The notes under the pieces: model-generated | Told to the model about the DNA's origin: nothing | Database searches by the model: none | What the model saw: only the letters and a program-made list of their open reading frames with translations | Program-made: the position numbers and the translations under genes | In this document: positions 49,329 through 58,420 of the stretch, one piece after another | Layout: each line of letters starts with the position of its first letter | Position numbering within the stretch: the stretch's first letter is position 1 | From: Leptospira stimsonii | GTDB taxonomy: Bacteria; Spirochaetota; Leptospiria; Leptospirales; Leptospiraceae | Reading direction: 5' to 3' | Assembly: GCF_003545875.1 (NCBI RefSeq) | Contig: NZ_QHCS01000009.1 | Location: 44,543 to 108,542, forward strand | Length of the DNA stretch: 64,000 nucleotides

Positions 49329-51983
49329 CTATGCAACCATACTATTATCGGAATTAAATTCACTGTTTAAGCTCTCTCTTACAAACGAACTCAAATCGTA
49401 TTTACCTTGTTTCTTTCTGATTTCAAAGAAGCGTATTGGAAATTTTGAAAATAACAATACTGGCACGTCCTTAAATAAATTCCGCGCTCTTCCGATCGCT
49501 TGCAAAAGTTCGTTATAAATAAAATGAAGTTGAATATCTATAATCTTGGGATCTTTCGATAAAACTTTATAATTAAACTTGAATCCATTGTATTCTACAT
49601 CCATAAAGTTATTTTCCTGATAACCCGACACTAATTCTGGATCTAAGTCTAAAACGGCACTCTTCAATTTTACGTAAAATTCTGAAGGATTTGGAGTTCC
49701 GATTACAGCGAGACGTTTTCCCTCTAACTCCCGTTTTCCGTTAGTTGCAAAATAATGAGCAGCTAATTTAATATCTATTTTAGTTTTCAAATGAGAAATC
49801 ATTTCGAATGAATTATCGATTAATACTTTTTCTAACTTTCTTAGCTCTTCTATTCTCCCGTCATCTAAACTTGCCTTAGAAAAACTAAATCGAGGGAACA
49901 TTATGCATTTACCTTTCGGTTTAACATGCCCAACATTATGAATAACAAGTCGATCTCCAAAATACCTACTATAGCTTTCTAAATGAGGGCTAGCAGACAG
50001 AATGATCGTTTTTACTTTAGGTAGTATTTTCTTTTGAATGTGATAAATATTTTCTCCTACCCTCAGAGCATACTCAGCGTAAAATAAATTGTATATTCCT
50101 TGCGCTTTCAATATTTCAGGTTTCGCTTTTATAGACATACCCGCAGCTCTCGCATTTATATCCTTCAAGTATTCTCCTACGGTAGAAAGTAAATTATGAT
50201 CAAATCCTCCTACATCCTCCAATTGCCCATCTTCTAAATTTAACCAACTTTTCAAATAAGCAGAAATTTGAACGGAAGGGTCAGTATTAAAACTATTACA
50301 ATAAGAAACGAATTTATTTAAACTTTTTATATCAATAGAATCAATTTTATACAAGGTATTCATAATATCTTCATCAATATAAATACATTCTAAATTTGAT
50401 ACATTTTCAAAAGTCTTTGGATAGGATAATTTCTCATGTGTCATCTTTACTATCTTCTCTATTGAAACTTGTTTTATCCTTTCAAAGTAATCATTTAAAT
50501 ATACTCTCGATTCAGGATTTGTTATAAGCTGATCATTGTCTTTAAATTCATTAGTCCGATAACCCATATCTAACAATTCATTAATGTCGGGATATTTTTT
50601 TGCATTAATTACTGGATACGTATAACCAATTTGCAGTTTATCAATTAATTCATGACGTGGGCTTGCAATTACCTTAGTCCCTTTCCCTTCTTTCAAAGAT
50701 TCTAGTAGATGTGTTTTTCCGATTCCAGTTGGAGCTATTATTAAATGCACATTATTAGAAGTGTCCAAATGAATTTGATCCCAAATTCTTTTTAATTCAT
50801 CTCGTGCATCTTCTAAAGTTCTTAATTCAATATTCTCTTCTATAGATTTTATCTTAGCATTTTCATCTTCCATTAAAGTTAGAAGATTTCCAGAATTACC
50901 GCAGGTTCCATATTTCGAACAAAAGGTACTGCAACTAATTGGATTATAATCATCTACTGACTTTCGGATTGTTTCATAATAGTCATCACCACGTTGGACT
51001 ATATTGTAAGGACGGTCTTTGAGAATAGTTTTTAATCTTTTCAAGCCTCCTACAATCTTAGAGAGATTGGTAATTAGAATTAATAATTCGCCATGGTCGG
51101 ACGATTTTGGATCTCTAAACACCTCGCACTTACTACTTAGAATATCCCAATTGTAATTCCTAATGAGTCCTTTCTCAGACATATCTTTGGTTAATTCATC
51201 TTCGACTGATGTGGAGGGGGAGGACGAATCAAGGGAATATGTTGAATTTTTAGCATACTCTATATTATTATATATAGAGTTAGTCAGATTTTCATAAAAA
51301 TTACCTTTTATACTCGGTAGTTTATAATCTTCGTCGAGTAAATTCAGTCTTTTTAATTCAGTAACTATTTCCTCGGCAATGTTTTCAAAAAATGATCTAT
51401 TTCTGTTTAGATCGTTATAGATTTTAGTTCGAATATTATTATCGTTAAAGTAAATGCCGAGGAGTCGTCTTAGATTAAAAACATTATCCTTATTTAAGAT
51501 CGCAATATCACCATTCTGAACGGTAATATACCCTCTAGCTTGATCAGTACATTTCTTATCATGGCCATAAATAGAAACACAAGCTTTAAGAATAATTCGA
51601 TGAATGTTAGCGTTAACAGAAATAGGGAGAATTAAGATAACTCTAAATCTATCTGCGACTTCTCCACTTTTATCCTTTTGATGATTTCTAGTAGGAACAA
51701 TCGCAACCGCTTCTGATTTAAAGATTTCTTTCGCTTTATTAATGGATAGACCTCCGTCATAATCTAACATTATGAGATTAGCAGATTCAAAGTTTTCATT
51801 CTTTCTTTTAGTCTCACCTGCTTTAAATTGCGCGGGAACAATTGAATGACCACTCGTTAGGTCTTTTAAGAGTTCGTCAATATCAGCGTCCTTCTGAATA
51901 TAGTTATCGGTGAAAGCCACATGTTTAGGGTCTGTTACAATTTTGTTCGATATTAAATAGGATATTCTCATTCCAATACTCAT
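49329..51983 (-). CDS. Primase-helicase of mobile-element type
   Basis: In this 884-residue protein the N-terminal part carries LIMLDYDGG and later ADRFRVILILP (residues ~70-120), the Asp strand and R-F-R-V strand of archaeo-eukaryotic-type primases used by phages and plasmids. Cysteines 286, 351, 355 and 361 could form a metal site. The C-terminal half is a superfamily 2-like helicase: Walker A APTGIGKT (residues 417-424), a DExx box in CIYIDEDIM and an arginine-finger motif LLQAIGRARN near residue 838. Such fusions initiate replication of episomes. Its presence with a recombinase marks this segment as integrated element DNA. Confidence 0.75.
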   Translation of the reverse strand: MSIGMRISYLISNKIVTDPKHVAFTDNYIQKDADIDELLKDLTSGHSIVPAQFKAGETKRKNENFESANLIMLDYDGGLSINKAKEIFKSEAVAIVPTRNHQKDKSGEVADRFRVILILPISVNANIHRIILKACVSIYGHDKKCTDQARGYITVQNGDIAILNKDNVFNLRRLLGIYFNDNNIRTKIYNDLNRNRSFFENIAEEIVTELKRLNLLDEDYKLPSIKGNFYENLTNSIYNNIEYAKNSTYSLDSSSPSTSVEDELTKDMSEKGLIRNYNWDILSSKCEVFRDPKSSDHGELLILITNLSKIVGGLKRLKTILKDRPYNIVQRGDDYYETIRKSVDDYNPISCSTFCSKYGTCGNSGNLLTLMEDENAKIKSIEENIELRTLEDARDELKRIWDQIHLDTSNNVHLIIAPTGIGKTHLLESLKEGKGTKVIASPRHELIDKLQIGYTYPVINAKKYPDINELLDMGYRTNEFKDNDQLITNPESRVYLNDYFERIKQVSIEKIVKMTHEKLSYPKTFENVSNLECIYIDEDIMNTLYKIDSIDIKSLNKFVSYCNSFNTDPSVQISAYLKSWLNLEDGQLEDVGGFDHNLLSTVGEYLKDINARAAGMSIKAKPEILKAQGIYNLFYAEYALRVGENIYHIQKKILPKVKTIILSASPHLESYSRYFGDRLVIHNVGHVKPKGKCIMFPRFSFSKASLDDGRIEELRKLEKVLIDNSFEMISHLKTKIDIKLAAHYFATNGKRELEGKRLAVIGTPNPSEFYVKLKSAVLDLDPELVSGYQENNFMDVEYNGFKFNYKVLSKDPKIIDIQLHFIYNELLQAIGRARNLFKDVPVLLFSKFPIRFFEIRKKQGKYDLSSFVRESLNSEFNSDNSMVA

Positions 51984-52148
51984 ACATTATTAGTAAACAC
52001 AGCAGAATTTGCCTTGTTTCTATAAATAAAGTAGGGATCGAGAAGGAGAAATCCTCATAAGTTTTTTAAACATTTTGCTCAAAATATTCAAATTCATACA
52101 AAAAGAAGCTAAAAAACTGTATTTGGTTGATTAGATGTAAACCGAAAA

Positions 52149-52170
52149 CGCCCTTTTAGATCAAAGGGCG
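52149..52170 (-). terminator. Hairpin terminator
   Basis: CGCCCTTT (52149-52156) pairs with AAAGGGCG (52163-52170). On the minus strand it is followed by GTTTTCGG, after the lipoprotein-like gene ending at 52186. Confidence 0.75.
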
Positions 52171-52185
52171 AAGAAGAGAAGATAC

Positions 52186-53112
52186 CTATTTAATTCTATT
52201 TATCAATTCAATATCTAAAAATGAATCAATGGGAAAATCAGAACTATCGCTCAGGAGTTTATAAGCCATCCTTTGATCGACTTTCGGATTCATAGATTTT
52301 TCGATACCGTTCATTTTTTCAGTAACCTTCTCAACGATCAAGTTACCGTTATATTCTCTAAAATAAATACAGATACCAAGATCCGATTCAGAAGGTTGAA
52401 TCAGATAGACTATTCGATTTTCTTTCTCGTATAACACTGGGAGAACTTTTAATCCTGTCTTTGGGTTTTTTCCTAGTACAGAAATTCTCATTACTTCAAA
52501 TAACTTTAGATTTGTTTCGTCACCATCTCTTAAAAGAATGTTATTATCTAAATACTTTCTGGCGAACGGGAATTTATCAGATAGAAACTTCTTTACTTTG
52601 AAATCCAATAGTTTTTCCTTTTCTACATTTAGTTCCTTTTGAAATTTTTCATCTTTAGTGCATTCAATAATAGATATTATTTCCTTTATGTTCTTGTTTT
52701 TAAGGCTCTCTATAACTCTTTTGCTCTCAATTTTTGAAGCATTGATTGCAATCCTGTCTTCAAACGGAATTGGTCCGTCACAGATCTGTGAATACAAGTT
52801 TTTAAACTCTAGATAATAATGTTCAGTTGTAAGATCGAGAGCATTAAAAACATAATCTGGACTTACAAAGATAACTTTGCCTGACCTTGCTTTTACTCCG
52901 ACTGATATAACTGTATCGTCTTCCATTACAAGAGATTCAGAATTAACGGAGTTTTTATCCAAAATTCCAAAATTTGGACAAACATTCTGAATCGGATTCT
53001 TTAGTGCACGAGCAGATGCCGATGAACAATTCGATATTAAAAAGACCAAAATCGAAATTTTTATAAGTCCAAAAAATCCAAATCTTTCATAAACGTTTTG
53101 AATATAACTCAT
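52186..53112 (-). CDS. Lipoprotein, hypothetical
   Basis: This 308-residue protein has an N-terminal hydrophobic segment (FGLIKISILVFLISNC) with a lipobox and the +2 Ser that favours export. The mature domain (~270 residues) has no recognised motif: charged helices around VEKEKLLDFKVKKFL and beta strands near ICIYFREYNGNLIVEKVTEK. A terminator follows. The gene stands alone between the primase-helicase and a secreted nuclease, all on the minus strand. Confidence 0.65.
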   Translation of the reverse strand: MSYIQNVYERFGFFGLIKISILVFLISNCSSASARALKNPIQNVCPNFGILDKNSVNSESLVMEDDTVISVGVKARSGKVIFVSPDYVFNALDLTTEHYYLEFKNLYSQICDGPIPFEDRIAINASKIESKRVIESLKNKNIKEIISIIECTKDEKFQKELNVEKEKLLDFKVKKFLSDKFPFARKYLDNNILLRDGDETNLKLFEVMRISVLGKNPKTGLKVLPVLYEKENRIVYLIQPSESDLGICIYFREYNGNLIVEKVTEKMNGIEKSMNPKVDQRMAYKLLSDSSDFPIDSFLDIELINRIK

Positions 53113-53208
53113 ATAATTCTCCTATTAAGCACGTTTATTCGTGTTATTGATTATTATAAACATATTTTCGTGTGCTACAATTGTTAAGAAAGCCGCATAA
53201 TTTCGTGC

Positions 53209-53427
53209 GTGGAATATGAGGAGTTTATACGCAAAGTTGGTCAAAGAATTAAGGATATTCGAGTATAAAAAGGAATTACTCAAGAGGCGATGGATGAAGG
53301 CGACAATGCAATTTCTTATCGAACTGTTCAAGATATAGAAAATGGACAATCTCATCCTTCCGTTCGCTCCATTTTTAAAATTTCCAAAAGACTCAAAGTA
53401 AAACCTAAAGATTTACTCGACGCATAA
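53209..53427 (+). pseudogene. Xre-type HTH gene with an internal stop
   Basis: From GTG at 53209: VEYEEFIRKVGQRIKDIRV, then TAA, then KGITQEAMDEGDNAISYRTV and QDIENGQSHPSVRSIFKISK to a stop at 53425-53427. The intact relative at 54796-55050 has KEIRLKKKITQE in the same place, so an AAA codon has become TAA. It overlaps the 3' end of the convergent nuclease gene by 23 bp. Confidence 0.75.
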
Positions 53428-53878
53428 ACTTTTTTTTCCTATAATTCCAAGGAGCGATTGGATTCTCATAGTTCCATAAACCAAGTTTATTCTCTTGAGC
53501 TAACTTTTCCGAATCCGAATATCCAGAATTAGTAGAATACTTTTTATAATGCCAAGCAAATCCAGATTTTATCATTTCTAAATTGATATCATTCTCTTTG
53601 AGATACACCTTTCCTAAATATCTCTTATACTTATCCCTTCCTTCCATCTCGACCGTAACTTGTCTTCGATAAATTAAACCCGCAAGAAAGTTATTCGATT
53701 CCTGACCATAAAATTGTTTCTTTTCAGGTGAATCAATTCCACTCATTCGAATCTTATATTCGATAGAGTTACTGAGAACTATTATTGTATCTCCGTCCGA
53801 TATTTTAACTACTCGACCGAAAATAGTTTCGGACCAGAGAAGTGAAGGAACTAAAAGTATTACAATAAACCTCAGCAC
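53405..53878 (-). CDS. Thermonuclease (SNase-like), secreted
   Basis: In this 157-residue protein the signal peptide (RFIVILLVPSLLWS) is followed by the staphylococcal-nuclease OB fold: KISDGDTIIV (Asp28, Asp30 region), R44-MSGIDSPE with D49 and E52, and DKYKRYLGKV with R86. The R...D..E...R set corresponds to the catalytic residues of Staphylococcus nuclease, which cleaves DNA and RNA with calcium. It is probably periplasmic or exported. Homologues are common on plasmids and phages, fitting its place in this accessory segment. Confidence 0.9.
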   Translation of the reverse strand: MLRFIVILLVPSLLWSETIFGRVVKISDGDTIIVLSNSIEYKIRMSGIDSPEKKQFYGQESNNFLAGLIYRRQVTVEMEGRDKYKRYLGKVYLKENDINLEMIKSGFAWHYKKYSTNSGYSDSEKLAQENKLGLWNYENPIAPWNYRKKKFMRRVNL

Positions 53879-53886
53879 GGTAAAAA

Positions 53887-53903
53887 GCCTACTCTGAAGT
53901 AGG
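53887..53903 (-). terminator. Hairpin terminator
   Basis: GCCTAC and GTAGGC form a perfect stem. On the minus strand it is followed by a run of T. It terminates the gene that stops at 53930. Confidence 0.8.
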
Positions 53904-53929
53904 CCATATTTTCTATTTCAAGTTAACGA

Positions 53930-54415
53930 CTATAAAACAACGATTTGTTTAGAAGTTTTAAAGCCTTTAGTCTTATTCTTTGGAATAAACTCAAGTGTAG
54001 TATCAAGATAAGAGGGGCCGATATACGCTTTGGGAACTTCAAACGTTATCTTTGCCTCGCAATAAATAGTACAACTCTGATACGATTCGGAGGTGATCTC
54101 TATCGATTGATTTGAAACCTTTCCACTAGGAACACCGTGACCGGACCATCTAAATGAAACATTCAACTTACCTGGACTCTTTTCCTTAAGTAAACCCTTG
54201 CCGTCTAAACTCGGAGAAAAGGTAACATAGATGGTAGTCCCGTTTTGTTCAATGTCCGTTGCATGTTCATAAAAGCTATTGGCAACGAATTCCTTTGGTT
54301 CTTCTTTTTCCTCATTTCCAGTAAATAAACCGAACACACCTAAGAGAATTACAACTCCCAAGCCCACTTGATACTTACGAGACTGATACCATTTTTGTTC
54401 ATCTAATTGACTCAT
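53930..54415 (-). CDS. Membrane-anchored hypothetical protein
   Basis: This 161-residue protein has one membrane segment (YQVGLGVVILLGVFGLFTG), a Glu/Lys linker and an extracytoplasmic beta-rich domain with a Cys pair (SYQSCTIYCEAKITFEV). I do not recognise a family. It starts inside the stop of the upstream TM2-domain gene (ATGA overlap), so both proteins are probably made together and may interact in the membrane. A terminator follows. Confidence 0.7.
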   Translation of the reverse strand: MSQLDEQKWYQSRKYQVGLGVVILLGVFGLFTGNEEKEEPKEFVANSFYEHATDIEQNGTTIYVTFSPSLDGKGLLKEKSPGKLNVSFRWSGHGVPSGKVSNQSIEITSESYQSCTIYCEAKITFEVPKAYIGPSYLDTTLEFIPKNKTKGFKTSKQIVVL

Positions 54416-54669
54416 ACTTCTCCCCCCTTTTGTGCTACCGCATTCGCTAACGTTACAGTTCGAATTTCCTTCAACTCTTTCTTCGTATTAATCGCATCCA
54501 CCTGGCTCCCAAGGGTAAAAAGATCAAAGAATGCACCAAATCCGAATAATCCCAATGTGCACATCCAAAGTAAACCCGTTCCAATCTTACCTAAGTAGAA
54601 CCGATGAATTCCGAATGCTCCTAAGAATCCTACGAACCAAAATAAGTATGCCATGCCTTTTGATTTCAT
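54412..54669 (-). CDS. TM2 domain membrane protein
   Basis: This 85-residue protein has the TM2 domain: YLFWFVGFLGAFGIHRFYLG, then TGLLWMCTLGLFGFGAFFDL, with the conserved GxxGxHRFYLG signature and the D-L motif in the second helix. The C-terminal tail is cytoplasmic and charged. Function of TM2 proteins is unknown; they are often next to other small membrane or stress genes. The ATG at 54669 is used because an upstream ATG would add a short polar leader. It is coupled to the downstream gene by a 4-bp overlap. Confidence 0.9.
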   Translation of the reverse strand: MKSKGMAYLFWFVGFLGAFGIHRFYLGKIGTGLLWMCTLGLFGFGAFFDLFTLGSQVDAINTKKELKEIRTVTLANAVAQKGGEV

Positions 54670-54795
54670 ATATCCGCTCCTATGCACAATTTAAGGGGCA
54701 TATTATATTTGTCAAATACGTATTCTACGACGTGTCTTTGTTGTCCTGCCTTCTGACCCGTGGCATTAATTTCAAATTTCTGCTAAATTGTAAGT

Positions 54796-55050
54796 GTGGA
54801 ATTTGTTAAATTTAAAGCGTTAGTTGCTAATAAGATAAAAGAAATCAGACTTAAGAAAAAAATCACCCAAGAGGGTGCGGCCGGATTGAAGATAGGGGTC
54901 AGAACTTACCAGAGAATTGAATCAGGCGAAACATCACCTAATATTGAGAGCATTTTTGTTATAGCGAGAAACCTTGGGGTTCATCCAAAGGAAATTTTCG
55001 ATGTAAGTTTAGAGGAAAAAACTAAAACGCATTCAAATAAAGAAAAGTAA
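54796..55050 (+). CDS. Xre-family transcriptional regulator
   Basis: This 84-residue protein has a Cro/C1-type helix-turn-helix: NKIKEIRLKKKITQEGAAGL, then KIGVRTYQRIESGETSPNIE and SIFVIARNLGVHPKEIFDV. The start is GTG at 54796. It is divergent from the TM2 gene and may control it or neighbouring modules. A degraded relative lies at 53209-53427, and the ~110-bp palindromic repeat copy B begins 33 bp after its stop. Confidence 0.88.
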   Translation: MEFVKFKALVANKIKEIRLKKKITQEGAAGLKIGVRTYQRIESGETSPNIESIFVIARNLGVHPKEIFDVSLEEKTKTHSNKEK

Positions 55051-55082
55051 CAGAGAGAAATCCTCTTTCCATTTTGGAAAGC

Positions 55083-55184
55083 GCATCGTAAAGTTTTGGT
55101 GTTTCCTTTCACACTTAAAGCCATTTAAGGTTTTTTTTACTATAACTTATAATTTCCTTATAGAGGTTGGTAGAATTACGATGC
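55083..55184. repeat. ~110-bp palindromic repeat, copy B
   Basis: It opens GCATCGTAA and closes TTACGATGC, complementary arms in which both partners have changed relative to GCGTCGTAA...TTACGACGC of copy C. The interior shares the TTTAAGG, T-run and GAGGTTGGTAGAA blocks. This copy is ~10 bp shorter near its right arm. It lies 237 bp 3' of the AlbA_2 gene. Confidence 0.8.
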
Positions 55185-55420
55185 CGATATACTTTGGAAA
55201 TTTACTTTCATGGATAAGCCCAAAACATTAGTAAAGCATTACTCGAAGAAACACCCGTCATTCTTTTCCATTGTAAGTAATAATTGCTGAGTAGGATTCG
55301 CACCTGATATGACGATTACTCTGCATAATTTCCATTTATCCGACTTTCTGGGACCATCACAAGAAAATACAACTTCGCTTCAAAATTTACGAATTCGAGC
55401 TTGATGCTAAAATTTTTCTT
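55185..55420. other. Short non-coding stretch
   Basis: Spacer between repeat copy B and the AlbA_2 gene. No gene supported. Confidence 0.4.
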
Positions 55421-56551
55421 TTAAGATTTCTTTTTAAAATGCACCTTCTTAAAATCTTCCCATGTTACTTCTATTTCGTCATGTTCAAATATGATCTCCA
55501 GATTATGTAAGAAAGGAACTTCCAATCCATCGCAATATAACTTAGATTCTATTATTAATTTTCTTTTGCGACGAGGGTTGATATATATAACACCAGAAAG
55601 ATCAAGATTCCTTTTTGCATGAAGCGTTTCAATTGAAGAGTAAATGATTATTTTATTAGCTTTCCTAACTATATTTATATCACTTAGAGAAATTGCCTTA
55701 CTCAAGCTCAGTGCTTTTTGCATTGAATCTTGAGTTGGCTCTCCAGGCTCGTCACCATCCTGAATTATATCTATATCTGTATCAAGAATTGAAAGTTCGA
55801 TCTTTAAATTTTTCGCCTCGATATCGCCCTTATTTTCAATCTGAATTTTTAAAGATGCATAAGCCATTGAAAAATTAAAATACTCAACTACATCTCTAAA
55901 GTAATCTTCGTTCGAATGCATTGAAAATGAGTATAACGAATCCGATCTGATTACGAAATCCGGAATTTTATCAGATATCTTAAGCATTTTTGTGGAATAT
56001 GATATTGACTTATTTAAATTCGGGTCCCCTTCACGCTTAAAAATATTAATATCCAATTCCGGGAGTTTTCTTCCGTAATGCAGTGAATTCCCCCTTAAGC
56101 TAATTTCTTCAAGATTAGCCTCCGCAGTGGATGACCCTCGTCGAACATAAACAATATTTTTCTTTAATGTTCCATAATCCTTATTTAGATAAATTGGCCT
56201 CGTTTGAACTGGGATTTTAAATATTCCAAAGGTCTTATTTTCAAAAGAATAGGTTTTGTATTGAAAATTACAAATTCGGTTTACTTTTCCAGTTACAAAT
56301 TGCTGAAATTTTGCATCATCAATATGCTCGGTAATTCCAAATAGCTCATTAGGCTTTTCTGCTTTATCTAATACTCCTAATACAATATAACCGTCAATTT
56401 GCCTCCAAGAATTGGCCATAGCTAAAATGTCTTTAAGTAATTTAGATTTTTCCTCGTCCGAAGCATTTGTAAATTTATACTGATCTCTTTTGAAATCTAA
56501 AGAATCGCTTTCTGATTCAAATAAAAAGCGAGTAAAATATTCATCGTTCAT
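55421..56551 (-). CDS. AlbA_2 (Schlafen-type) domain protein
   Basis: In this 376-residue protein residues ~10-150 form the AlbA_2 / Schlafen AAA_4-type domain: ESESDSLDFKRDQY, KLLKDILAMANSWRQIDGYI, VLGV, and IVYVRRGSSTAEA. The remaining ~220 residues are beta-rich and unassigned (NFSMAYASLKIQIENKGDIE, RNLDLSGVIYINPRRKRKL). Proteins of this type bind nucleic acid and recur in phage-defence loci. It is the last gene of a three-gene operon: 31-bp and 32-bp gaps separate it from a PD-(D/E)XK protein and a SIR2-like protein upstream. Confidence 0.8.
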   Translation of the reverse strand: MNDEYFTRFLFESESDSLDFKRDQYKFTNASDEEKSKLLKDILAMANSWRQIDGYIVLGVLDKAEKPNELFGITEHIDDAKFQQFVTGKVNRICNFQYKTYSFENKTFGIFKIPVQTRPIYLNKDYGTLKKNIVYVRRGSSTAEANLEEISLRGNSLHYGRKLPELDINIFKREGDPNLNKSISYSTKMLKISDKIPDFVIRSDSLYSFSMHSNEDYFRDVVEYFNFSMAYASLKIQIENKGDIEAKNLKIELSILDTDIDIIQDGDEPGEPTQDSMQKALSLSKAISLSDINIVRKANKIIIYSSIETLHAKRNLDLSGVIYINPRRKRKLIIESKLYCDGLEVPFLHNLEIIFEHDEIEVTWEDFKKVHFKKKS

Positions 56552-56582
56552 AGGTTATTAAAAAAATACTATTTATGACTAT

Positions 56583-57170
56583 TCAATTTATTCTTGGATC
56601 TTTTTTAAGATTCGAAAGATTAAATATTTGATTGAGAATAAGCAAATTCCGACCATTTTCAGTGGTTGGATTCACGAAGTGAACTGTCTCGTAAATCGAA
56701 TCATTTCCAATCTGATGCCAAATAATTAAATCTATATTCTTTAAGTTATTTCGCATAACTTGAAAGTCTTTTCGAGAACGAATATTATAAACTTCTTCTC
56801 CCTGAACGCTCATCGACCCATTTAAGCTTTGCCAAAAATTACTAAATTTTAATTGAAAATCTGAAGATGTGATTATTAGCACATTTGGCACCATATGCAA
56901 ACTATTGAATATTTTAAACTGCGCAATCGAATCATAAACGATTCTAAATAATTTGTTTTCCGTCGTTCTAAAAGAATAACCACCAGACTCTTGATTTAAC
57001 AATAGCTCAGGAGATTTAACTTCAACAAAAAATAATTTACCGTCTTTAGATGATACTCTAAAATCAGGAACTCTTTGATTTGGATAATGGTTTTCTTCAA
57101 TTTTTTCAACTTCTAAATCAAATGAAATTAAATATTTTTCAACTATTTTCTCATATTTATTTAATTTCAT
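56583..57170 (-). CDS. PD-(D/E)XK-type nuclease domain protein
   Basis: In this 195-residue protein the N-terminal half contains V-P35-D36-F-R-V followed by GKLFFVE50-V-K52, the PD...ExK arrangement of restriction-endonuclease-fold enzymes, with D36, E50 and K52 positioned as metal ligands and catalytic Lys. The C-terminal half (IDLIIWHQIGND, NGRNLLILNQIF) is unassigned. It is the middle gene of the SIR2-like / nuclease / AlbA_2 operon. It could be a DNase effector or a nuclease-fold DNA-binding subunit. Confidence 0.75.
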   Translation of the reverse strand: MKLNKYEKIVEKYLISFDLEVEKIEENHYPNQRVPDFRVSSKDGKLFFVEVKSPELLLNQESGGYSFRTTENKLFRIVYDSIAQFKIFNSLHMVPNVLIITSSDFQLKFSNFWQSLNGSMSVQGEEVYNIRSRKDFQVMRNNLKNIDLIIWHQIGNDSIYETVHFVNPTTENGRNLLILNQIFNLSNLKKDPRIN

Positions 57171-57202
57171 GAATGTATCCTTAAAATGAATAAAACCATT
57201 CT

Positions 57203-58234
57203 CTAATTTTCAAAAGTTGATAAATATTCCATCGCATCCAAATTTATGAACTGAATATCGTGTTTATGTTTTTCTGTCTGAAAAACTTTTTCAAATCTTA
57301 GCTTTTGAATTTCTGTAAAACTTGGAGCAACAACTCTTATTTTCTTTCGATTTGGTTCAGGAGGGATTCCTGCGCCTGCTCTAAAAAGAAATTCAACTAA
57401 AGTATCTGACTCTGGAAGAGAATATCCAATTATATGTATTTGCTTTGCAGTCATAATTGCATATTTTGCTTGATGCCATAAATTTCTAATTATTTTACTT
57501 TTATACGTTTTACCAGATACAGGTGGAATTATGAAAGGATATAGCTTATATGGCTCGTTAAAATAACCTGATATATAATTTTCATGTATAGGCATATCTG
57601 GTTGATATTTACTAAGATAAATTTTCTCAACAGTCTGATTATAAATTTCCTCTGGGGGTATTCCCCAATTCAAGGAACCGTGAAGTTTCAATAATCTTGT
57701 ATTATTCTTTCTAAGATCTCGGTTATGCTTTTCGTTCGTCAAGAAATCATATACTGGAAGAGAATAACCAGTAGCCAAATCCCAGTCGTCATCTTTCAGT
57801 AAGAAATGTTCGATAATAGTATCGTAGTTAAAACTAATTATTGGAGTTTTGCTTTCCTTAATTCTTTTAGAAAATTTTTCTAAAATTTTCCTATTCTCGA
57901 AACCATCTTCTTTCTGATGAATCGTCGGATTTCCGTAAATACCAGCAATTAATGATAATAAGCCTATATATAGCTCTCGATAAGTTTCTACAGTTTCTCC
58001 GGAAGATTGAAATGGATTTGAAAGTAGAAAAGTTGCGAGCTTTTCAAAATTAACTTTTTCAGAATCAGGGCTGAAAAAATCTTTTATAAATTCGGTTAAG
58101 CGATAGAATTCAGATTTTTCAGAATTCCCATGATCAAAAAGTACAAAGTTAACAAGATCATCAGTAAGTGGCATTAGATCTTTGCAATAAGAATGGCTAA
58201 AACCAGCTCCAAGTATAAAAACTTCATCTATCAT
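57203..58234 (-). CDS. SIR2-like domain protein
   Basis: This 343-residue protein has the Rossmann-like NAD motif of SIR2-type enzymes (FILGAGFSHSY), then SFNYDTIIEHF, the catalytic-His segment LLKLHGSLNW, IPPVSGK and IHIIGYSLPESDTLV. In bacterial anti-phage systems (for example Thoeris, DSR and SIR2-HerA), SIR2-like proteins deplete NAD to abort infection. I chose the ATG at 58234, since the upstream in-frame TTG (58273) would add a basic leader before the conserved fold. It is first of a three-gene operon with a PD-(D/E)XK nuclease and an AlbA_2 protein. Confidence 0.88.
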   Translation of the reverse strand: MIDEVFILGAGFSHSYCKDLMPLTDDLVNFVLFDHGNSEKSEFYRLTEFIKDFFSPDSEKVNFEKLATFLLSNPFQSSGETVETYRELYIGLLSLIAGIYGNPTIHQKEDGFENRKILEKFSKRIKESKTPIISFNYDTIIEHFLLKDDDWDLATGYSLPVYDFLTNEKHNRDLRKNNTRLLKLHGSLNWGIPPEEIYNQTVEKIYLSKYQPDMPIHENYISGYFNEPYKLYPFIIPPVSGKTYKSKIIRNLWHQAKYAIMTAKQIHIIGYSLPESDTLVEFLFRAGAGIPPEPNRKKIRVVAPSFTEIQKLRFEKVFQTEKHKHDIQFINLDAMEYLSTFEN

Positions 58235-58358
58235 AATCTTTTTGCATGTTAAAACGTCACGTCTTTTAGCCAAACAGAACTTTCACTTTAAATAGATATT
58301 GTTATCCACGACTACAAATTTTACTTGTACACAAACTCAAATTTCTTCAAAATGGAAA

Positions 58359-58381
58359 CGACTGGGGAATTTCCCCAGTCG
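58359..58381 (-). terminator. Perfect hairpin terminator
   Basis: CGACTGGGGAA pairs with TTCCCCAGTCG around a single T, an 11-bp stem between the SIR2-like gene start and the small gene at 58421. It can stop transcription from the small gene. Confidence 0.7.
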
Positions 58382-58420
58382 CTTCAAAATCAATTTTCGC
58401 TTAATCGGAGGGGGAAGCGA

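Noticed and set aside
53125..53355. 76-codon minus-strand frame upstream of the lipoprotein gene
   Set aside because: It is the opposite-strand shadow of the degraded Xre gene.
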